Source: Mucilaginibacter_A sp964251965 (GTDB lineage Bacteria; Bacteroidota; Bacteroidia; Sphingobacteriales; Sphingobacteriaceae). Taken from it: a stretch of DNA of 64,000 nt. Within the stretch, counting starts at the first letter, position 1; every line of letters starts with the position of its first letter. The stretch is from contig CAXULQ010000009.1 of assembly GCA_964251965.1 (NCBI GenBank), forward strand, positions 1 through 64,000. Reading direction: 5' to 3'. Below are positions 1 to 8,092 of the stretch, one piece after another. Position numbers and translations under genes: made by a program. The notes beneath the pieces are model-generated. The model did no database searches and had not been told where the DNA came from. It saw nothing but the letters and a program-made list of their open reading frames with translations.

Positions 1-84
1 CGCGCATAAAACTCAAGAGGCTTTATCCGTCATTACACGATTAACTTAACACTAGCAAATATCAAACTGTTCTAATTTTACCTG

Positions 85-720
85 CTACATTTTGGGAAAT
101 AATTTTTCTGGAAACTTAATCATCTGGAATAATCGTTTTTCAATATTTATCCATTTGTATTTGTTGTCAATCATTTCAATTGGCTCCTTAAAATTAATAT
201 CCTGATGATATTCGAGAGCCTTAACAACTATTAATGGATTTTTGGAAGTATATTTATGTTCATAAGCATTTACCATTCGTGAAAGGGTAATTGTAGAAGA
301 AAGATATGCTATATCAATAAAATCTTTAAGCCGGGTTCCATTACCAGCTATTGCATTCAATTTCATTGCTGCAATATCTTCTAGTGATGCCATGCGCACT
401 CCTTCTTCCTCAATTAAAGGTTTTACCAGAGGATAATTATGCGTGATAAAATCAACTTTAATAGCTTGGATTTCACCTTTAAGTGTATTTTTTGATTGAT
501 AATCTAAACGGAAATTATAGTTGCTTTCCAGTTCGGCAATCAGGAAGTTCTCGTCAAAAGCTGATCGACTAAAAAAATCTAAATCAATACTAATCCGATG
601 TCCGATTTGTAAAGCAAGTGCCGTTCCTCCTACTAAAAAAAAATCTTTTAGGAGGTCATCGTTCATTAAAATTTTTAAGAGTTCCAGTGTTGGTTGGCCA
701 ACTGTTTCTTTTCGTAACAT
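85..720 (-). CDS. AbiEii/AbiGii-family nucleotidyltransferase (type IV TA toxin-like)
   Basis: 211 aa. Residues 31-37 read GGTALAL and are followed by D46-x-D48 (SIDLDFF), the nucleotidyltransferase metal-binding signature; D90 (KVDF) is a plausible third acid. K120 and the K132-D133 to D136 stretch match the conserved C-terminal motifs of the AbiEii family, whose members act as NTP-transferring toxins in abortive-infection type IV toxin-antitoxin systems. The ATG at 720 gives an N-terminus (KETVGQ...LELLKILM) typical of the family and overlaps the 3' end of the upstream DUF6922 gene by 46 bases, so the two are probably translated from one message. It is the last gene of a minus-strand operon led by a DNA methylase. 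Toxin activity is inferred. Confidence 0.82.
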   Translation of the reverse strand: MLRKETVGQPTLELLKILMNDDLLKDFFLVGGTALALQIGHRISIDLDFFSRSAFDENFLIAELESNYNFRLDYQSKNTLKGEIQAIKVDFITHNYPLVKPLIEEEGVRMASLEDIAAMKLNAIAGNGTRLKDFIDIAYLSSTITLSRMVNAYEHKYTSKNPLIVVKALEYHQDINFKEPIEMIDNKYKWINIEKRLFQMIKFPEKLFPKM

Positions 721-992
721 TTCATGGAAGCTAATGGAATATCAAACTGTTGGCTTACAAAGTTCAGGTCTTTGTCATTCAGGTAAGTTATGTTTTTAAT
801 AGCTTCTTTTACGCTGTCAATCCCATAATAGTTTAATATAAAGTACCAGTCGTTAGGCCAGCCGCGCTCAATTACCCTTTGTACCACAACATCGCGCATT
901 TCCTGGTAATTAAACTCCGAAAGCCGGTATTCCCAAAGTAATTTTGGGTTTAAAGTAGCATCAGGAAAATCTTTGTAATCATCAAAATACAT
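675..992 (-). CDS. DUF6922-type protein, probable partner/antitoxin of the AbiEii gene
   Basis: 105 aa from the ATG at 992. The reading frame is open further up to a TTG at 1055 inside the preceding gene, but the ATG is a better start and begins just before the conserved block (LNPKLLWEY, then VVVQRVIERGWPNDW). The protein resembles the small DUF6922 proteins commonly encoded directly upstream of AbiEii-type nucleotidyltransferases in Bacteroidota. Its end overlaps the AbiEii gene by 46 bases and it starts 44 bases after the DGQHR gene ends. An antitoxin role is inferred from position only; no clear DNA-binding motif is visible. Confidence 0.68.
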   Translation of the reverse strand: MYFDDYKDFPDATLNPKLLWEYRLSEFNYQEMRDVVVQRVIERGWPNDWYFILNYYGIDSVKEAIKNITYLNDKDLNFVSQQFDIPLASMKCYEKKQLANQHWNS

Positions 993-1036
993 AAATTTAC
1001 TATTAAGTATAAGATTAACATTTTTACTTTTAAAGT

Positions 1037-3316
1037 CTAGTCTTTCAATAACCAATCATGAATTTCTTCTATAAATGATAGCTCTTCGCTTGTAACATAA
1101 TATGTGTGATCATTCTCATTACGAATGCGGTTTAATTCTACCATCCATTTAGTTTTTGCTTCTTTTCCGCCAGATATTTTTTCTTCACCCGGTTTTGTGA
1201 ATTGTGTTTCAAAAAGTTTTTGCCAACTTTTAAGAACTATATCTCTGTAATCAATCAAATGTAATTGATCCCATGGTTCTTTTTCATCATCCTCATTTTC
1301 AATATCCCTGTTTTTTCTAGCAGCCAGCGAGATAGCGTCAGAGTAAATTTTCTCGGGTACACCTTTTTTAAACCATGTACGGCCAAATTCTTCTTCTAAT
1401 TTTTCTTTGATTTTAATTTTTAAAAAGGTGTTCTCAATTTCTCTAATAAGTCTAAAAGCTTTTTCGTTATTTTCTTTTTCCTCTTTTTTTAAATATTCGT
1501 CTAATCCTATGTAATGAACTTCTGGATGATTTTTTCTTAACGCAATTTGAAGTGTTCTCCAGTATTTCGCATCTCCAGGTGTACCATAAGCAGTTTTTAA
1601 TTCATTAGTTTTATTTTCATCTAATTCTTTAAAAAAATGTACTAACGTATCGAGGTATGTTTTAATTTCCTCAAAAATATTTTTAATGGTATTCGAAGAT
1701 TTTATAGGTTCACAAGTATTTTGATGATTAACCAAATCATTAAGAACTAAAGTTATGCCATAAAATCCTTTGTTAATTACAATAATGTTCCCTTCATGTT
1801 CCCACATTTCTTCTAAGCATTCCTTAAGATATCCAAAGCTGCGAAATAAAAAATCTGAAATATTTTGATATGCTTTTTCCAAGTCTCCAGAATAAAAAGT
1901 TCCTAATTTTTCTATTTCATACTTTTTTACTTTTCCTAAAAAATCTGATCGGTTTAGTGCAAGGTTAATATGCTCTGTAGTTATTGCTCTTTTATCTTCG
2001 CCTATGGATACTTTACCAAAAAAAGGTGAACGCCTATTCTCCCCAAGATTTATGGCAATTTTTGATTTTAATGCTTTTATTTGATCAATAAAGCTACTTG
2101 AATCCCACAAAAGATCAGCATCAAGAGTGTTACGCAAGTCTTTAGGCACAGCTTTTTGATTCTCATTTATTTGCATAAATAGTCTTACCTGTTCTGCTCT
2201 TTCTAGATTAACCAATGCAACTACGGGAACAGTATTACTCGATTTATATTGAGAATTTGAGTATCCGTACAATCTATGTTGTCCGTCAATAATATAAGCA
2301 GATCGATATTTTTTAGGTAAATGTAAAACACCTATTCTTGAAATAGCATCTGGAACTTGGTTATTACTTTGATCAAAAACTAATTTTTTATTTTTATCAG
2401 ATACAATGTTTATTATGATTGAATTAGGAAAATAGCCCTTGTCTTCATCAATAAAATTATGTATTTCTTTTAAACGGTTTTTCTTAATCAATCTTTGATA
2501 AGTAGGCATCATATTTTCATTGGCTTTATTTCTATGTAAAACGAAGCCAATTTTTAACAATTTTTCTGGTTCAATTGAAAATGAATAATAAGTGTGTCCA
2601 CCCATCTTTCCCTCAATAGCGGGAATTCTATTTTCCAAATCTGGTATTTCTTGCCCAGCAAATAAACTACCTAAAAGTTGGTATCTTGCAGCTATTCCTA
2701 TTTGTGAAAACAATAAATAATAATAATCAATAATTTCTTCAGAAAAATGAATCCCATCAATGCTTTCAAGACGTTGTTGGTCATTATCCGAAATGCCTAA
2801 TCTGCATGTAGCAAGTATGTATTTAAATTTAGGTTTAGTAGTTGGAAATAGAGTGGAAATTGTATTAATTATTCCACCTTTCTTACTCTTCATTGCTTCA
2901 AGTTCTTCCTTGAAATCACCTACTTTGTCTTTTAAAGCGGATTTACACTCAATTATCAATACAGATTCATCATCTTTTGCAAACACATCTATTTGTTGAG
3001 TTAAATTATGATCTTTTTTATCATATGGTATATGTAAGTGTCTATCTTTATTTAGTAATTTAAACCCAAGTAGAGCAAATAAGGACCAAACTTTATCTTC
3101 AAATGCTATATCATGTGGTTTTTTCTTTATTAATTTAGTTTTAGTTTTTAATTCTGCAACAAGTTCCCAGCCTTGTGATAATCGTTCTTTTAATAATTCG
3201 GAACCATTATCAAAGCTTTCGTTATATGAATCTAATTTCCTTATCCTTAATTCTTTTGCTACTTCTGCTCCACTTATAAGTTTTCCTATAAGCTTAATTT
3301 TAAGTTCTTCAGTCAT
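1037..3316 (-). CDS. PD-(D/E)xK nuclease-DGQHR domain fusion protein
   Basis: 759 aa. The N-terminal part carries a restriction-endonuclease-like signature: D110 (QQIDVF) and E123-x-K125 (IIECK), typical of Mrr-like PD-(D/E)xK nucleases. The central part holds the DGQHR motif at residues 344-348 (YIIDGQHRLYGY), followed by FMQINENQKAV at 380-390, the signature of the DGQHR family that includes the DNA phosphorothioation regulator DndB. The C-terminal 300 residues are charged and not recognised. Its ATG overlaps the stop of the adenine methylase gene by 4 bases (ATGA), so the two are translationally coupled. The nuclease-methylase pairing suggests a restriction-type defence system; this is inferred. 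The gene is AT-rich compared with the chromosome to its right and contains none of the window's dispersed motif. Confidence 0.78.
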   Translation of the reverse strand: MTEELKIKLIGKLISGAEVAKELRIRKLDSYNESFDNGSELLKERLSQGWELVAELKTKTKLIKKKPHDIAFEDKVWSLFALLGFKLLNKDRHLHIPYDKKDHNLTQQIDVFAKDDESVLIIECKSALKDKVGDFKEELEAMKSKKGGIINTISTLFPTTKPKFKYILATCRLGISDNDQQRLESIDGIHFSEEIIDYYYLLFSQIGIAARYQLLGSLFAGQEIPDLENRIPAIEGKMGGHTYYSFSIEPEKLLKIGFVLHRNKANENMMPTYQRLIKKNRLKEIHNFIDEDKGYFPNSIIINIVSDKNKKLVFDQSNNQVPDAISRIGVLHLPKKYRSAYIIDGQHRLYGYSNSQYKSSNTVPVVALVNLERAEQVRLFMQINENQKAVPKDLRNTLDADLLWDSSSFIDQIKALKSKIAINLGENRRSPFFGKVSIGEDKRAITTEHINLALNRSDFLGKVKKYEIEKLGTFYSGDLEKAYQNISDFLFRSFGYLKECLEEMWEHEGNIIVINKGFYGITLVLNDLVNHQNTCEPIKSSNTIKNIFEEIKTYLDTLVHFFKELDENKTNELKTAYGTPGDAKYWRTLQIALRKNHPEVHYIGLDEYLKKEEKENNEKAFRLIREIENTFLKIKIKEKLEEEFGRTWFKKGVPEKIYSDAISLAARKNRDIENEDDEKEPWDQLHLIDYRDIVLKSWQKLFETQFTKPGEEKISGGKEAKTKWMVELNRIRNENDHTYYVTSEELSFIEEIHDWLLKD

Positions 3317-4143
3317 AAGTTAGTATTTGTAAATAAATACTCGCTTGTTTGTCCTCTTTGAGAATTAATGCCGCCAATTAAACTTGCTCTGTTAAGTGTG
3401 TATTTTTTATCGCCTTTTTCAAATATTTCCTCAATTGTTGCATGGGCAGCGTTTGTTAAAATATAAAAAGCATCTCTTTGCTTAATTTCATCTATCAATC
3501 TACTTAGTCGAACCTGATCATCCAATGAAAATATTTTTTCATTATATTTTATAAAACCATTATTATTATGCGAAACAGTATATGGAGGATCAAGAAATAC
3601 CAAATCGTTGGGCATTATATTGGGAAGAATATCGTAAAAATCACATTTTTTTAATGTTGTATTAGCAAGAGCTTTTTGTGCTGAAAGTAAGTTAGCAGCA
3701 TTTAAAAACTCCTTTGTTCTAAAACCAAATGGAACATTATAAACACCCTTTAGATTAACTCTATATATTCCATTATAGGAAGTTTGATTTAAATATATAA
3801 ACCTTGCAGCCCTATCTATTGCACTGGTATAATTAGTGTTTCTCATCTGGTAATAAAACTCTTCATTATTAGAATAATTTGAAAGCTTTTTAATCACTTT
3901 ATTAGCATTGTCTTTTATTACTTGGTAAGTTTCAATTAGTTCACTATTTAAATCAGATAAATAGGAATGCCCTGAAGGCCGTAGAAAAAAATAAGTGGCG
4001 CCTCCTCCTAAAAAAGCTTCATGATAGTTATTATACTGGGTGTTTTTGATATTACTTAAATGTTTAAGTAACCAAGTTTTACCTCCAGCCCATCTTAAAA
4101 TGGGTTTGGATATTTCCACTTGATTAGTTCTAAATAATTCCAT
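3313..4143 (-). CDS. Dam-type (D12 class) DNA adenine N6-methyltransferase
   Basis: 276 aa, the usual length for the Dam family. The SAM-binding FxGxG-like motif is spread over ILRWAGGKTWLL (15-26) and HEAFLGGGATYFFL (41-54). The catalytic motif DPPY is at 185-188, and the family block LNQTSYNGIYRVN is at 118-130. It transfers a methyl group from SAM to adenine N6 in a specific DNA site; the site cannot be read from the sequence. It is the first gene of a four-gene minus-strand operon. Its TGA stop lies within the ATG of the nuclease-DGQHR gene, which fits a modification enzyme partnered to that nuclease. Confidence 0.93.
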   Translation of the reverse strand: MELFRTNQVEISKPILRWAGGKTWLLKHLSNIKNTQYNNYHEAFLGGGATYFFLRPSGHSYLSDLNSELIETYQVIKDNANKVIKKLSNYSNNEEFYYQMRNTNYTSAIDRAARFIYLNQTSYNGIYRVNLKGVYNVPFGFRTKEFLNAANLLSAQKALANTTLKKCDFYDILPNIMPNDLVFLDPPYTVSHNNNGFIKYNEKIFSLDDQVRLSRLIDEIKQRDAFYILTNAAHATIEEIFEKGDKKYTLNRASLIGGINSQRGQTSEYLFTNTNL

Positions 4144-4334
4144 TATTTGTAAATATATATGTAGTAAACCTGTTGAAGTTATTTTATTGTTAATATTATA
4201 ACCAAAATATTAATAATTTCTAATATAGAAATAACATCTAAATTATTAGGAACCTGCAAAAAAATCTTTTTCAACGTTTGTTATGAAGTGAGTTTTTTTG
4301 AATTGTTTATGTAACTCAATGAATATTAGTATGC

Positions 4335-4346
4335 TAAAAGAAGCAT
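4335..4346 (-). repeat. Dispersed motif, exact core
   Basis: TAAAAGAAGCAT on the plus strand. A single copy in the non-coding stretch upstream of the methylase gene; ATGC precedes it, giving a short local dyad. Confidence 0.7.
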
Positions 4347-4442
4347 TACCACACATCAAACAAAAGTTTGTTTAAGCAATTTGGATTAGTAGCTTGAAAT
4401 TGGAGGATTGAAGCGTAAGAAAAAATCCTATAACTGAAATTT

Positions 4443-4480
4443 ATAGCAGCAGTGATAACATTATGTTTATCAACTGCTAT
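4443..4480. repeat. Small imperfect palindrome with ATAGCAG/CTGCTAT ends
   Basis: The left arm begins ATAGCAG and contains GTGATAACA; the right arm is the near complement, ending in CTGCTAT. The ends resemble those of the larger element at 4548-4675, suggesting a related or decayed copy. Confidence 0.5.
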
Positions 4481-4547
4481 CAACTCAATTCCACTTACTA
4501 TACTGAAATATCTTATCGTTGGAAATACAAGTACCGGATGTAAGGCA

Positions 4548-4675
4548 TGTTTATAGCAAAAACGAATGACCAGTTTTCAGAACTCCGTAGGAGTTTCCTA
4601 TATTAAAATTATCCTGCGATTTTTTAGGAAGCACCTATGGAGCTTAGAAAACTTTACGGATAACTGCTATAAACA
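4548..4675. repeat. 128-bp MITE-like inverted-repeat element
   Basis: It is bounded by a perfect 11-bp inverted repeat, TGTTTATAGCA at 4548-4558 and TGCTATAAACA at 4665-4675. Inner arms also match imperfectly: 4583-4602 (CTCCGTAGGAGTTTCCTA) against the complement of 4623-4642 (TAGGAAGCACCTATGGAG), with AGTTTTC-like matches between. The whole element can fold into one long hairpin and encodes nothing, which fits a miniature inverted-repeat element. No target-site duplication was established. Confidence 0.6.
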
Positions 4676-4699
4676 GGAAGCACCGATGGCGCTATTTGT

Positions 4700-4779
4700 A
4701 TGCTTCTTTTATCGCATTAAAAAATAATGTTGTTTATAAAATTAGGGTTAACAAGAAATTTAGGTGTTAAAAGAAGCAT
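4700..4779. repeat. Facing pair of the dispersed motif
   Basis: ATGCTTCTTTTA at 4700-4711 faces TAAAAGAAGCAT at 4768-4779, 56 bases apart. The left copy continues TCGCATTAAAAAAT, matching the extended consensus. Confidence 0.7.
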
Positions 4780-4868
4780 GGCAATTTTTAAAAAAATCTA
4801 TTAATAATTTTAATATAAAAGCTAAATAATTTAGTAGTTGCATTATCTTTACTTTCTAACTTATTGCC

Positions 4869-5693
4869 ATGGATGCTTTAAAATTGTTCGAAGAAAAAAA
4901 AGTGCGCACCCATTGGGACGAAGAAATGCAAACCTGGTATTTTTCGGTGATCGATGTGATTGAAATTTTAACAGACAGCTCTGTACCGAAAAGGTATTGG
5001 AGCGATTTGAAAAAGAAGCTGACTAAAGAGGGAAGTCAGTTGTACGAAAAAATCGTACAACTGAAATTTGTAGCAACAGACGGCAAAAAATATGCAACAA
5101 ATTGTTTAGATACGCCTAATTTACTTCGCCTCATCCAATCCATTCCTTCCCCAAAAGCAGAACCTTTTAAACAATGGCTGGCCAAAGTTGGCTACGAACG
5201 GATGCAGGAAATTGCCAACCCCGAGCAAGGTTTAGACCGTGCACGCGAAAACTGGCAGAAGCTGGGCCGCAGCGAAAAATGGATACAGCAACGCATGACC
5301 GGGCAGGAAACCCGCAACAAGCTAACCGATTACTGGCAGCAAAACGGTGTAGAAAAAGGCAACGAGTTTGCGCTGCTTACCAATATCATTCATGAAGAAT
5401 GGACAGGGCTTTCTGTAAAAAAACATAAAGATTTAAAAGGATTAAAATCGCAAAACCTACGCGACCACATGAGTGAAGCAGAACTGATTTTTACAGCTTT
5501 GGCCGAACTTTCTACCCGCCAAATAGCAGAAACCGAAGAAGCAAAAGGTTTGCAAGAAAATGCACAAGCGGGTAAAAAAGGTGGTTCTGTAGCTAAAAAT
5601 GCGCGGAAAGAACTGGAAAGCAAAACCGGCAAAAACGTGGTTACAGGAGAAAACTTTTTGCCGCAAAAAAAAGAAAACCCGAAGTTGAAATAA
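4869..5693 (+). CDS. Bro-N (phage antirepressor N-terminal) domain protein
   Basis: 274 aa. Residues 1 to about 110 resemble the Bro-N domain of phage antirepressors (KVRTHWDEEMQTWYFSVIDV, then YWSDLKKKLTKEG, then a C-terminal NLLRLIQSIPSPKAEPF). The remainder is a lysine-rich helical region ending with NARKELESKTGKNVVTGENF, shared by many chromosomal Bro-N proteins and reminiscent of DinD. Such proteins bind DNA or modulate repressors, but the chromosomal type has no settled function. No phage structural or integrase genes lie nearby, so this is an isolated gene, not a prophage. The start at 4869 is the first ATG, preceded by TATCTTTA. Confidence 0.75.
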   Translation: MDALKLFEEKKVRTHWDEEMQTWYFSVIDVIEILTDSSVPKRYWSDLKKKLTKEGSQLYEKIVQLKFVATDGKKYATNCLDTPNLLRLIQSIPSPKAEPFKQWLAKVGYERMQEIANPEQGLDRARENWQKLGRSEKWIQQRMTGQETRNKLTDYWQQNGVEKGNEFALLTNIIHEEWTGLSVKKHKDLKGLKSQNLRDHMSEAELIFTALAELSTRQIAETEEAKGLQENAQAGKKGGSVAKNARKELESKTGKNVVTGENFLPQKKENPKLK

Positions 5694-5705
5694 CTCGAAT
5701 TCGTC

Positions 5706-5717
5706 ATACTGTTTTTA
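5706..5717 (+). repeat. Dispersed motif, sister core
   Basis: ATACTGTTTTTA, 12 bases 3' of the Bro-N stop codon. Confidence 0.6.
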
Positions 5718-5814
5718 CACAAACTTTTTAATTATTCCACAAATTAATTAAACAACCGATTGCGCATCAGGTTGTATCAGTAATTAACTGATTAATAATC
5801 CTAAACAAAGAAAT

Positions 5815-6969
5815 ATGTTAGCTATGAATTACCGCGGGCCACGAAGGGTGCGTGTAGACCAAAAACCATTGCCAGAAATCTTGCATCCGGAAGATGCGAT
5901 TGTACGTGTTACGCGTTCCTGCATTTGCGGTTCCGATTTGCATTTGTACCATGGTTTGGTGCCCGATACGCGTGTTGGCACAACTTTCGGCCACGAATTT
6001 ATTGGCGTGGTAGAAGATATTGGTCCATCTGTACACAATTTAAAAGTTGGCGATAACGTAATCGTTCCTTTTAATGTTTCCTGCGGAAAATGTGCTTTTT
6101 GCAAGCAGGAATTGTACGGCAACTGCCACGAATCAAACCCGCAAGCTACCGCAGTGGGTGGCATTTTTGGTTATTCGCACACCGCTGGTGGTTATGATGG
6201 CGGCCAGGCAGAATATGTGCGCGTTCCTTACGCTGATGTAGGCCCAACGGTTATCCCGGAATGGATGGACCATGATGATGCCGTTTTATTAACAGATGTG
6301 GTGCCAACCGGTTATCAGGCAGCAGAAATGGGCGGCATTAAAACCGGCGATACGGTGGTAGTTTTTGGTGCCGGTCCGGTTGGTATTTTGGCAGCAAAAT
6401 GTGCCTGGCTTTTCGGGGCTGGCCGTGTAATTGTGATTGATCATGTAGATTACCGTTTGGAGTTTGTTAAAAAATACGCACAATGCGAAGTTTACAACTT
6501 TAAAGAGCTGGAAGACCCGGTTTTGTTTTTAAAGAAAGCAACTGACTGGTACGGTGCTGATGTTTGTATCGATGCCGTTGGTGCCGATGCTTCCGGCGAT
6601 GCTTTGCAAACTATTACCGGTAAAAAACTGCTTTTGCAGGCAGGTTCTGCTACGGCACTGCATTGGGCAATTAATTCGGTGAAAAAAGGTGGTATCGTTT
6701 CGGTTGTCGGCGTTTATGGCCCAACAGATAATTTGGTTCCAATTGGTAACGTGCTGAACAAAGGCTTAACTATTCGTGCCAACCAGGCTTCTGTAAAACG
6801 TTTGCTGCCGAGGTTGATTGATCATATTCAGGCTGGTCGTTTAAATCCGAAAGGAATTATTACACATAAAGTGCCTTTAGAAGAAGTAGCCGATGCTTAT
6901 CACATTTTTTCATCCAAACTGGATAATTGTATTAAAACAGTTTTAATTCCATCTACCGCAAAAAAATAA
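5815..6969 (+). CDS. Zinc-dependent alcohol dehydrogenase (MDR family)
   Basis: 384 aa. A medium-chain dehydrogenase/reductase: C38 and H60-E61 (CGSDLHLYHG, FGHEFIG) are catalytic-zinc ligands and C90, C93, C96 and C104 bind structural zinc. The NAD(P) Rossmann motif GAGPVG lies near residue 190, followed by VIDHVDYRL; the acidic residue suggests NAD. The arrangement resembles glutathione-independent formaldehyde dehydrogenase-like enzymes of this family, but the substrate cannot be assigned. The first ATG is used here; M4 is an alternative start. The next gene begins 11 bases downstream, so the two form an operon closed by the terminator at 7501-7532. Confidence 0.9.
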   Translation: MLAMNYRGPRRVRVDQKPLPEILHPEDAIVRVTRSCICGSDLHLYHGLVPDTRVGTTFGHEFIGVVEDIGPSVHNLKVGDNVIVPFNVSCGKCAFCKQELYGNCHESNPQATAVGGIFGYSHTAGGYDGGQAEYVRVPYADVGPTVIPEWMDHDDAVLLTDVVPTGYQAAEMGGIKTGDTVVVFGAGPVGILAAKCAWLFGAGRVIVIDHVDYRLEFVKKYAQCEVYNFKELEDPVLFLKKATDWYGADVCIDAVGADASGDALQTITGKKLLLQAGSATALHWAINSVKKGGIVSVVGVYGPTDNLVPIGNVLNKGLTIRANQASVKRLLPRLIDHIQAGRLNPKGIITHKVPLEEVADAYHIFSSKLDNCIKTVLIPSTAKK

Positions 6970-6980
6970 AAAGAATTATC

Positions 6981-7466
6981 ATGGAAAACACAAATAGCGA
7001 TTATGCGCATATTAACGGTTGGGGTGTGGATGCTGATCCGAAAAATGAACCTACTTACCCAATGAAAAAATATACCGGCGACGACCACAACCGGATCAAC
7101 TGGGAACGCCCGCCGTTACAACAACAAACAGTTGAAATTTTGAAATCTAACGAGCGGCCAAACTTAACAGCCGTATTTGGTACTTCTGTTCCGCCTTCGG
7201 GTTTAAGCGGTATTATTCGCCGTTATGCATTCAAAAATTTCAGTGAAAATGAATACGGGCACTGGTTGCCGTTATTGCTTGCAGACCGGATTAATGTAGT
7301 AGAAGGCATTGTAGATGATTTGGCACATGGCCATATTCCCAATATTTTTGCTGAAAAAGGATGGAAAGCAGCCTGGAAATACAACCCAAAAGGTTTGATC
7401 AAATCGGTTGTAGTAACAGCGGTTGTTACGACTGGTGTGATTGCTTTTTTACGAAGAAAAAAATAA
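6981..7466 (+). CDS. Conserved hypothetical protein with C-terminal membrane anchor
   Basis: 161 aa. Not recognised as a named family. The first 60 residues are polar and rich in Asn, Asp and Pro. The middle (IIRRYAFKNFSENEYGHWLP) looks folded, and the last 25 residues form one transmembrane helix (SVVVTAVVTTGVIAFL) followed by RRKK, so the protein is probably a tail-anchored inner-membrane protein with its bulk in the cytoplasm. It is 11 bases downstream of the alcohol dehydrogenase and co-transcribed with it, hinting at a role in the same oxidative process. Confidence 0.7.
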   Translation: MENTNSDYAHINGWGVDADPKNEPTYPMKKYTGDDHNRINWERPPLQQQTVEILKSNERPNLTAVFGTSVPPSGLSGIIRRYAFKNFSENEYGHWLPLLLADRINVVEGIVDDLAHGHIPNIFAEKGWKAAWKYNPKGLIKSVVVTAVVTTGVIAFLRRKK

Positions 7467-7500
7467 GATAGGATTTTATTTAAGCAAACCTTAAAAAGCA

Positions 7501-7532
7501 AAAAAGCTGTCTTAATAAAGACAGCTTTTTTT
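7501..7532 (+). terminator. Intrinsic terminator of the dehydrogenase operon
   Basis: A 13-bp perfect stem, AAAAAGCTGTCTT at 7501-7513 and AAGACAGCTTTTT at 7518-7530, with a 4-base loop and a T-run. Confidence 0.88.
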
Positions 7533-7642
7533 ATGCACCTAAAATTGGTGTTCAAGCATGATACAAATTATCACGGTAAAAAGAGTATAACGGATCTACT
7601 TGAAGTCAACTTATGAATTTGAACGTACTCTGGTTAAAAGAA

Positions 7643-8092
7643 TTATAAAGTAAAATAGAGTTCAATTTCTTCTTCTGATAATAAACCGGAATTAACAATA
7701 GTATTGGTAATAGTTGTTAAATCATCAGACACAAGTTTATCTACAACTTTGCATGATCCTGTTTTTATCCAATTAAAAATATTATCAGAATTAATATATA
7801 GCGGGGTTGAGCAACAAACAAACGAATCATATTTCAAAAACGAATAATTTACTTTTTTGATAGGTATTTGAAGTTCTAATAATTCTTGTTTACGGTATAA
7901 AGCGGGATGAATTTCAGAATTAATATAAACAGCGCAAGTGAAAATTTTATCTGCTGCAATTCCAACTACTATAAAGAATTTGGGGTGATTAATTGCTTCA
8001 AATTTATTTAAAAAGATATCTCCTTTGGTTAATCCCGCTTGAAAAAGTTTTCTTTTAGCATCTTCACCGAATACATCGTCCAAACCTGCCAT
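7643..8092 (-). CDS. Probable toxin or effector partner of the Panacea protein (unrecognised)
   Basis: 149 aa, family not recognised. Residues about 23-70 (KGDIFLNKF, then NHPKFFIVVGIAADKIFTCAVYIN) follow the order of the first strands of MazF/PemK-like SH3-barrel RNases (GDI..., then a VVG strand), but the catalytic residues cannot be assigned. Its ATG shares one base with the TAA of the upstream Panacea gene (TAATG). Panacea proteins neutralise many unrelated toxins encoded next to them, so this is the likely toxin; that is inference. No dispersed motif is found in the pair, which is AT-rich. Confidence 0.6.
   Translation of the reverse strand: MAGLDDVFGEDAKRKLFQAGLTKGDIFLNKFEAINHPKFFIVVGIAADKIFTCAVYINSEIHPALYRKQELLELQIPIKKVNYSFLKYDSFVCCSTPLYINSDNIFNWIKTGSCKVVDKLVSDDLTTITNTIVNSGLLSEEEIELYFTL

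Larger units (their letters stand above)
4144..4868. other. 725-bp non-coding stretch between the defence operon and the Bro-N gene
   Basis: No convincing gene is seen. The stretch holds three copies of the dispersed motif and two palindromic elements that share TATAGCA/TGCTATA ends (annotated separately). A TATCTTTA at 4844-4851, 18 bases before the Bro-N ATG, resembles a Bacteroidota -7 element, but its last base deviates and no clear -33 partner is seen. Confidence 0.6.

Noticed and set aside
4869..5693. Prophage, based on the Bro-N antirepressor-like gene
   Set aside because: No integrase, capsid, tail or lysis genes are nearby; Bro-N proteins occur alone on chromosomes.
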